Shown: piece by piece, positions 34,262 through 39,030 of the stretch
Position numbering within the stretch: the first letter of the stretch is position 1
Layout: each line of letters opens with the position of its first letter
Assembly (NCBI GenBank): GCA_009780915.1
Contig: WQZD01000025.1
Location: 1-39,030 of the forward strand
Direction of reading: 5' to 3'
Source of the DNA: Propionibacteriaceae bacterium
Lineage (GTDB): Bacteria; Actinomycetota; Actinomycetes; Propionibacteriales; Propionibacteriaceae
DNA length: 39,030 nucleotides
Notes under the pieces: model-generated
What the model was told of the DNA's origin: nothing
What the model saw: only the letters and a program-made list of their open reading frames with translations
Database searches by the model: none
Program-made: the position numbers and the translations under genes

Positions 34262-37200
34262 ATGAAAACTTCGCCCTCGCCTCGGCGGTACAGAATCGGC
34301 ATTGACGTCGGTCTGAACTCGGTTGGTTTGGCTGCCATCGAAATTGCTGATGATGACTCGCCAATATCGGTCCTCAACATGGAAACGATCATCCATGACG
34401 GTGGTGTTGATCCCACTGCCAATAAGACCGCGGGAACACGCAAGGCGGTCTCGGGTGTTGCGCGAAGGATGAGACGTCTCTACCGGCAGCGGCGTCACCG
34501 CCTCGCCAATCTGGACAATACCATTCGAGACCTCGGATGGCCGATCGTCGACCTGGAGACGATGGAAGACCCGTGGTACCCGTGGGTGGCGCGATCTCGG
34601 CTGTCGACCCAGAGAGTCGACAATCAAGAACACCTCCACGAATTGCTCTCTGTCGCGATCCGTCACATGGCGCGCCATCGCGGTTGGCGGAACCCCTATA
34701 TGTCAGTCCACACCCTCATGGCGGCCACTGGGCCGAGCAAGCACTTCATGGAGCTGGTCGCGTCTATTGCGAAGACCCTCAACCTTGATGTCCACGATCT
34801 GGCCGAGAGGACCCTTGCCGAGATCGTCTGTATGGTGCGAGGCATGCCTGTGCGTGAACGCGTGAAAGAGAGTGTCAATAAGAAGACTGGCGAGATCAAA
34901 CGGATGGTCTTCGTGGATGACCCACGAAAACTCCGGGGACCAGCCAGACTTGGGAAAAACGATGGACGCAGTCGCGTTGGCCTCCTCACGTCCAAGGTGC
35001 ATCAGTCAGATCTTATCCGAGAGCTTCGAAGGATCTTCGAGATGCAAGGGTTGTCGAATGAACTCTTGCATATCATCATCACCAAGGTGTTCCAGGCGAA
35101 GTCCCCTAAGGGTTCAGCCAAGGAGCGTGTGGCCCGGGATGATCTGGATAAGACCCAGTATCGGGCAGAAAAGGCAAGCTTAGCCTTTCAGCGGTATCGG
35201 ATTGTCACGATTCTTTGCAACCTGCGTGTTCAAGAGCAGTCGGGGCAGCGTGCGCTCACTTCGCATGAGCGCATGGCCTGCCTGGAGTTTCTCTGGAACC
35301 CAGTGGATGATCGTGGCCAGACGATGGTCGACGTGGGATGGGCGGATGTCGCTCAGCGCCTGGGTGTCACCCGGGCTTCCCTGAAGGGGACGGCTGGACA
35401 GACTGAGGATGGAGAGCGAGCCAGCGCACGCCCACCTGTGAATGTGACGGGAGCGTGTGTTCGCGCCTGTGGGGTCAAGGACCTGATCCTTGAGTGGGAT
35501 TCGGCGGACGAGGCCTATCAGGAAGCTCTGGTTGAGATGCTGGGAAACGGCTCTGGGTCGGGTGCCAACCGTGACGAAGTGAGTCGCGCCGAGGAGTTCA
35601 TCGCTGACCTCCCGGAAGACCAGCTCGCCAAACTCGATGCGATCAGTGTCCCGGAGGGTCGAGCCGCCTATTCAGTGAAGACGCTGAGGCGATTGACGCA
35701 ACGCATGCTGACCACCGAGGATGATCTTCATGCCGCGCGGAAGGCCATCTTCGATGTGCCTGATGATTGGAAACCGACTCCGCCAGACATGGGCGAACCT
35801 GTCGGGAATCCTGCTGTGGACCGTGTGCTGAAGATCGTTCAACGATACCTTCTCGCATGTCAACGCGAGTGGGGTGTCCCGCTCAGTGTGAATGTCGAGC
35901 ACACTCGCGATGGGCTGATGAGCGCGAAGCAAGCACGGGATGTCGATCGAGAGAACAATGCGAGATATGACCGAAATCGTGAGCTCGAGGCAGACATTGC
36001 CGCATACCTGAATCAGAACGGGGTGAGCGTCAGATCGGGGGATGATGATTCATTCGAGGAGAATCCCGACACGCCGTTGACTGGTCAGGCTATCGGGCGG
36101 AGAAAAGCGGACATTGATCGCATGAGGGCCCTGTCTCGACAAGAGGGCAGGTGTCTCTACTGCGGGTCGGTCTTGGATTTCCTGACGATGGAGATGGATC
36201 ACATCCTTCCGCGGGCGGGAGCGGGGGCGACGAACACGCAAGTGAATCTGGCGGCAGTGTGTCGTCCGTGCAATCATTCCAAGGGAAAGCAGCCTTTCGC
36301 CGTCTGGGCGCTCAGTGGGATACGCCCCGAGGTCAGTCTTGAGGACGCATTGGACCGTGTGGATGGCTTCAGGTTCTTCGGGATTGATGGCGATGACCGG
36401 CGTTACCAAGCGCGGTTCAAGAAAGAAGTGAAGGATCGGCTCCGACGGTCCGACTGTGACGAGGCCATCGACAATCGCTCTATGGAGTCAGTGGGATGGA
36501 TGGCCAATGAGCTGCACCATCGCATTGAGGCCTACTTCGCGAAGGAGAATGAGCGGACGGACCGAGTGACAACGGTGGCCGTGTTCCGGGGCTGGATCAC
36601 GTCTGAAGCACGGCGTGCTGCTGGAATCGAGGACAAGATCATGCTCATTGGCGGCAAAGCTGGCAAGAATCGTCTCGATAGACGTCACCACGCCATCGAT
36701 GCTGCGACTATCGCCATGCTGCGCCAAGGCGCGGCCCAGAGCCTCGTCACACAACAGAAAGCCCGAGAGGACGGGTTCGGGGATTTCGACATCGCACAGA
36801 TCTTGACGGAACGTGACAGTATGCATCGCGCGTACGAGTTGACGACCAGCGACTACATGCTGGATAAGGATGACCGTCCACGGCCTGCCTGGACTCTGTA
36901 CAAGGGCAGCAATCCTGAACTGTTTAATGCCTGGCAGTCGCAGATGCGGACAATGGCGGACTTGGTCCAGGAGCGTCTGACAGAGGATGGCGTCCCCGTC
37001 TTCGAATTCCTCAGGCTGAAAGTGGGAAGCTCGTCAGGGCATGAGGACACGATGAAGAGTACGATCCGTGCTCGCGTGGGTGACGAAATGTCGGTCGCTA
37101 TGATCGACCGATCTGCCACTCCTCAACAGTGGGTCGCGTTGACGAGGAACCCCGACTTCGACCGTGTACAGGGTTTGCCAGCCGACCCAGCTCGGACCGT

Positions 37201-37927
37201 TCGTGTGGGTTCACAGTGGCTCAACGCAAACGATGATCTTGAGTTCTTCCCCACAGGCGCAGGTTGTGTCGCGGTTCGAGGTGGATACGCTGAGCTTGGC
37301 GCCAGTTTCCATCACGCTCGGATTTATCGGTGCGTGAAGACACTGTCCTCGGGGAAAGCAAAGCCCTTCTATGCCATGATGCGGGTGTACACGCTCGATC
37401 TCCTGCCATTCCGCGATAAGGGCGTCGACGTGTTCTCTGTTCCGCTGCCCCCACAGTGCATGAGCCATCGGACTGCGGAGCCCAAGCTTCGGGATGCGCT
37501 TGCAGATGGGTGTGCGGAGTATGTTGGGTGGATTGTCCCCGGGGACGAGTTATTACTGGACATGAGCACACAGACCACGGGCGCAGTGGGGACGTTCCTT
37601 CAGCAGTTCCCGGGAACATGTTCATGGGTGGTACAGGGCTTCTTTGCTCCTGGCAGACTTCATCTCCGGCCGCGGTACTTGGCGGGGGAGGGCGCCGTCT
37701 CGGAAGCGGAGAACAAGAAGGTAAGTGAGACGCGTGTGGTTGTTCCTCCCAGCACTGAAAAGATTGTCAGTGGACAAGGGTATCTGCCTGCCGTGAATGT
37801 GCTCTTCTCCGAATGCAATCCCCGGATCATCAGACGCGACATCTTGGGACGAGTCCGTGCGCGGTCTGCGGCGCACCTGCCCGCGTCATGGGGTGTTGGT
37901 GCTGTCTCTGCGGAGTCCAGCGTGTAA
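34262..37927 (+). CDS. cas9: Type II-C CRISPR nuclease Cas9
   Basis: Cas9 (1221 residues from this start) cuts invading DNA guided by crRNA and tracrRNA. RuvC-I is GIDVGLNSVG with Asp15; an Arg-rich bridge helix (VARRMRRLYRQRRHRL) follows. RuvC-II has Glu546 (NVEHTRD). The HNH domain has Asp646-His647 in MDHILPR between CLYC and CRPC pairs, a zinc site like that of Actinomyces naeslundii Cas9. RuvC-III has His810 and Asp813 in RRHHAIDA. All catalytic residues are intact. It is longer than most II-C enzymes (about 1000-1100), mostly in the recognition and C-terminal parts. ATG 34262 is preferred to 34256 because AGGA (34251-34254) is correctly spaced from it. Codon use and lower GC differ from neighbours, indicating transfer. 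Confidence 0.95.
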   Translation: MKTSPSPRRYRIGIDVGLNSVGLAAIEIADDDSPISVLNMETIIHDGGVDPTANKTAGTRKAVSGVARRMRRLYRQRRHRLANLDNTIRDLGWPIVDLETMEDPWYPWVARSRLSTQRVDNQEHLHELLSVAIRHMARHRGWRNPYMSVHTLMAATGPSKHFMELVASIAKTLNLDVHDLAERTLAEIVCMVRGMPVRERVKESVNKKTGEIKRMVFVDDPRKLRGPARLGKNDGRSRVGLLTSKVHQSDLIRELRRIFEMQGLSNELLHIIITKVFQAKSPKGSAKERVARDDLDKTQYRAEKASLAFQRYRIVTILCNLRVQEQSGQRALTSHERMACLEFLWNPVDDRGQTMVDVGWADVAQRLGVTRASLKGTAGQTEDGERASARPPVNVTGACVRACGVKDLILEWDSADEAYQEALVEMLGNGSGSGANRDEVSRAEEFIADLPEDQLAKLDAISVPEGRAAYSVKTLRRLTQRMLTTEDDLHAARKAIFDVPDDWKPTPPDMGEPVGNPAVDRVLKIVQRYLLACQREWGVPLSVNVEHTRDGLMSAKQARDVDRENNARYDRNRELEADIAAYLNQNGVSVRSGDDDSFEENPDTPLTGQAIGRRKADIDRMRALSRQEGRCLYCGSVLDFLTMEMDHILPRAGAGATNTQVNLAAVCRPCNHSKGKQPFAVWALSGIRPEVSLEDALDRVDGFRFFGIDGDDRRYQARFKKEVKDRLRRSDCDEAIDNRSMESVGWMANELHHRIEAYFAKENERTDRVTTVAVFRGWITSEARRAAGIEDKIMLIGGKAGKNRLDRRHHAIDAATIAMLRQGAAQSLVTQQKAREDGFGDFDIAQILTERDSMHRAYELTTSDYMLDKDDRPRPAWTLYKGSNPELFNAWQSQMRTMADLVQERLTEDGVPVFEFLRLKVGSSSGHEDTMKSTIRARVGDEMSVAMIDRSATPQQWVALTRNPDFDRVQGLPADPARTVRVGSQWLNANDDLEFFPTGAGCVAVRGGYAELGASFHHARIYRCVKTLSSGKAKPFYAMMRVYTLDLLPFRDKGVDVFSVPLPPQCMSHRTAEPKLRDALADGCAEYVGWIVPGDELLLDMSTQTTGAVGTFLQQFPGTCSWVVQGFFAPGRLHLRPRYLAGEGAVSEAENKKVSETRVVVPPSTEKIVSGQGYLPAVNVLFSECNPRIIRRDILGRVRARSAAHLPASWGVGAVSAESSV

Positions 37928-37945
37928 GTGCATGAAGGGTGGGAC

Positions 37946-38866
37946 ATGGATAACTGGCGAGTTCTGGATTTCACGTCGTTCGTCGGGCAACTCGGATACC
38001 AGAGGGGGCAACTGGTCGTTCGTCCGCAGGAAGGAGCGGAGACATCTCTGCCTTTGGCGGATGTCGGCACAGTTCTCATCGGGCTCCACACGGCCATGGC
38101 GCCTGCGGTGTTACACCAACTGGCAGCCTTCGATGTGATCACTCTCATCTGCGACTGGAACGGCGTGCCTTCTGCCGCTATGACAGCCTGGGCCGATCAC
38201 GGACGAGTCGGCGCCCGGCACAGAGCTCAGTTCGAGATGAGCATCCCCCGGCGGAAGAGCGCGTGGGGGCAGGTCATCAAGGCGAAAATCCTCGGTCAGG
38301 CCGCGAACCTACGGGTGTTGGGTCATCCTGACTGGGATCACTTGGCACAGATGGCCAAACTCGTTCGTTCGGGCGATCCGCAGAACGTCGAAGGCACGGC
38401 CGCTGGTTACTACTGGCGCCGCCTCTTTGAGGGGAGGTTCTCACGGAAACCTCAGGAGGGGGACGCTCGTAACTCCATGCTCGACTACGGGTACGCAGTG
38501 CTGAGGGGGTATGGGATCCGGGCCGTGATGTCGGCTGGGCTAGCAGCCAGTATCGGGGTGTTTCATCGCGGTCGAGGGAACGCGTTCAATCTCGTCGACG
38601 ATTTGATCGAACCATTCCGGCCAGCTATCGACTATGTCGTTGCCACGACTCCTCACGACATGACAATCGCCCATCCCAGCGTCAAGCATCGTTTGGTGGC
38701 AGCGTCCACTCAGGCGTTCGGCAGTGATGGATCAGCAGTCTCCTCCTGCTTGACTGATGTGGCTCAGCACTTCGGAATGTACGCGGAAGGAGGGCTGGAA
38801 CGCTTCACTGTTCCAGCATGGAGGGGGCCGAGCGCAGATTCTCCCATGGAGGGATCAGCCCTGTGA
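37946..38866 (+). CDS. cas1: CRISPR integrase Cas1 (type II)
   Basis: Cas1 (306 residues) with Cas2 inserts new spacers. Metal-binding residues are apparent: Glu149 in NVEGTAAGYYW, His207 in VFHRGRGNAFN and Glu222 in DDLIEPFRP. The N-terminal beta domain with GLHTAMAPAVLHQLAAFDV and the C-terminal helical catalytic domain match subtype II Cas1. The ATG at 37946 is chosen because GAAGGG (37934-37939) is properly spaced; a GTG at 37928, immediately after the cas9 stop, is the alternative. The stop overlaps the GTG of the cas2 remnant. The gene itself seems intact, but its partner is broken. Confidence 0.94.
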   Translation: MDNWRVLDFTSFVGQLGYQRGQLVVRPQEGAETSLPLADVGTVLIGLHTAMAPAVLHQLAAFDVITLICDWNGVPSAAMTAWADHGRVGARHRAQFEMSIPRRKSAWGQVIKAKILGQAANLRVLGHPDWDHLAQMAKLVRSGDPQNVEGTAAGYYWRRLFEGRFSRKPQEGDARNSMLDYGYAVLRGYGIRAVMSAGLAASIGVFHRGRGNAFNLVDDLIEPFRPAIDYVVATTPHDMTIAHPSVKHRLVAASTQAFGSDGSAVSSCLTDVAQHFGMYAEGGLERFTVPAWRGPSADSPMEGSAL

Positions 38867-38934
38867 GCAAAGGGGATGAAGCAGTGTGGTCGCTCGTCAT
38901 GTTCGATCTGGTCAAGTCCCGTCATGTGGTGTAG
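38863..38934 (+). pseudogene. cas2: cas2, truncated after its first strand by an insertion
   Basis: The frame starting at GTG 38863 (overlapping the cas1 stop as GTGA) reads MSKGDEAVW-SLVMFDL, the normal Cas2 N-terminus with the first beta strand and its metal-binding Asp. Instead of the expected P(V/T)KT continuation it reads VKSRHVV and stops at 38934. The sequence after about 38910 no longer looks like Cas2 and instead runs antiparallel to a transposase-like frame. Cas2 needs about 90-110 residues, so this product would be inactive. The rest of cas2 may lie beyond the insertion, to the right of the window. Confidence 0.75.
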
Positions 38935-39030
38935 TTTCAGGCGGCGATGGGGAGTGGTGTGGTGATCGGCTGGGCGGGCTGGGTGGTGTCGGTGGTGAGG
39001 GTGTGGATGAGTCGGCGCATGGAGATTTCT
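38911..39030 (-). mobile_element. Left end of an insertion sequence (runs out of the window)
   Basis: The break in cas2 and the start of foreign sequence place the element edge near 38911. The end sequence gtcaagtcccgtcatgtg is a plausible terminal repeat, but the other end and any target duplication are outside the window, so the family cannot be set. Confidence 0.55.
38937..39030 (-). CDS. C-terminal end of a probable transposase (partial)
   Basis: On the minus strand, 30 codons enter from the right edge and end at the stop at 38937: EISMRRLIHTL, then a Thr/Pro-rich tail closing in PLPIAA. The tail sits about 25 bases from the presumed element edge, as transposase genes often do. The fragment is too short to identify a family; the call rests mainly on its position within the interrupted cas2. 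Confidence 0.45.
   Translation of the reverse strand, partial: EISMRRLIHTLTTDTTQPAQPITTPLPIAA

Overview
The window is about 39 kb of high-GC DNA, roughly two-thirds G+C by eye, from an actinomycete-type bacterium (Actinomycetota). The evidence is the dnaK-grpE-dnaJ-hspR operon with HAIR operators, strong C/G third-position use, several apparently leaderless promoters and no outer-membrane genes. Succinate/acetate CoA-transferase, class I Fe-S fumarase, tryptophanase and the absence of respiratory genes suggest a fermentative, probably anaerobic and perhaps host-associated organism. Family is uncertain: CoA-transferase plus tryptophanase fits Propionibacteriaceae, while a free-standing MurE with a non-DAP-like motif and a type II-C Cas9 fit Actinomycetaceae-like lineages.

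Layout. 1-3.1 kb: LacI regulator (+) and MurE-type ligase (-), convergent across a repeat-rich spacer. 3.2-6.35 kb (+): AEC permease, then a NatA/NatB-like ABC exporter. 6.34-10.5 kb (-): LLM flavin oxidoreductase, an 0.8 kb spacer packed with palindromic and direct repeats, a four-helix membrane protein, and succinate CoA-transferase. 10.5-15.1 kb (+): heat-shock operon behind two HAIR operators. 15.2-17.6 kb (-): dCMP deaminase, CorA and RarD-like genes. 17.7-22.05 kb (+): tryptophanase, amino-acid permease, RidA and a YheO-type PAS/HTH regulator, a coherent amino-acid beta-elimination operon in which RidA would clear the aminoacrylate that tryptophanase releases. 22.08-25.8 kb: THEP1-type NTPase (-) divergent from a BtuCD/FecCD-class importer (+) whose 5' leader can fold into mutually exclusive structures, one burying the ribosome binding site. 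25.9-34.0 kb: exported 5'-nucleotidase-type phosphoesterase, AI-2E-family permease, class I fumarase, a DUF4143 AAA ATPase with four 23-bp tandem repeats over its promoter, and an aldo/keto reductase. 34.2-39.0 kb: type II-C CRISPR module, cas9 and cas1 intact and cas2 cut off after about 16 codons by what looks like an insertion sequence running out of the window.

The least explained signals are the switch-like leader before the importer, the 23-bp repeat promoter of the DUF4143 ATPase, the family of ~50-nt palindromes shared by two distant intergenic regions, and the cas2 interruption. No CRISPR array, tracrRNA, tRNA or rRNA could be recognised.
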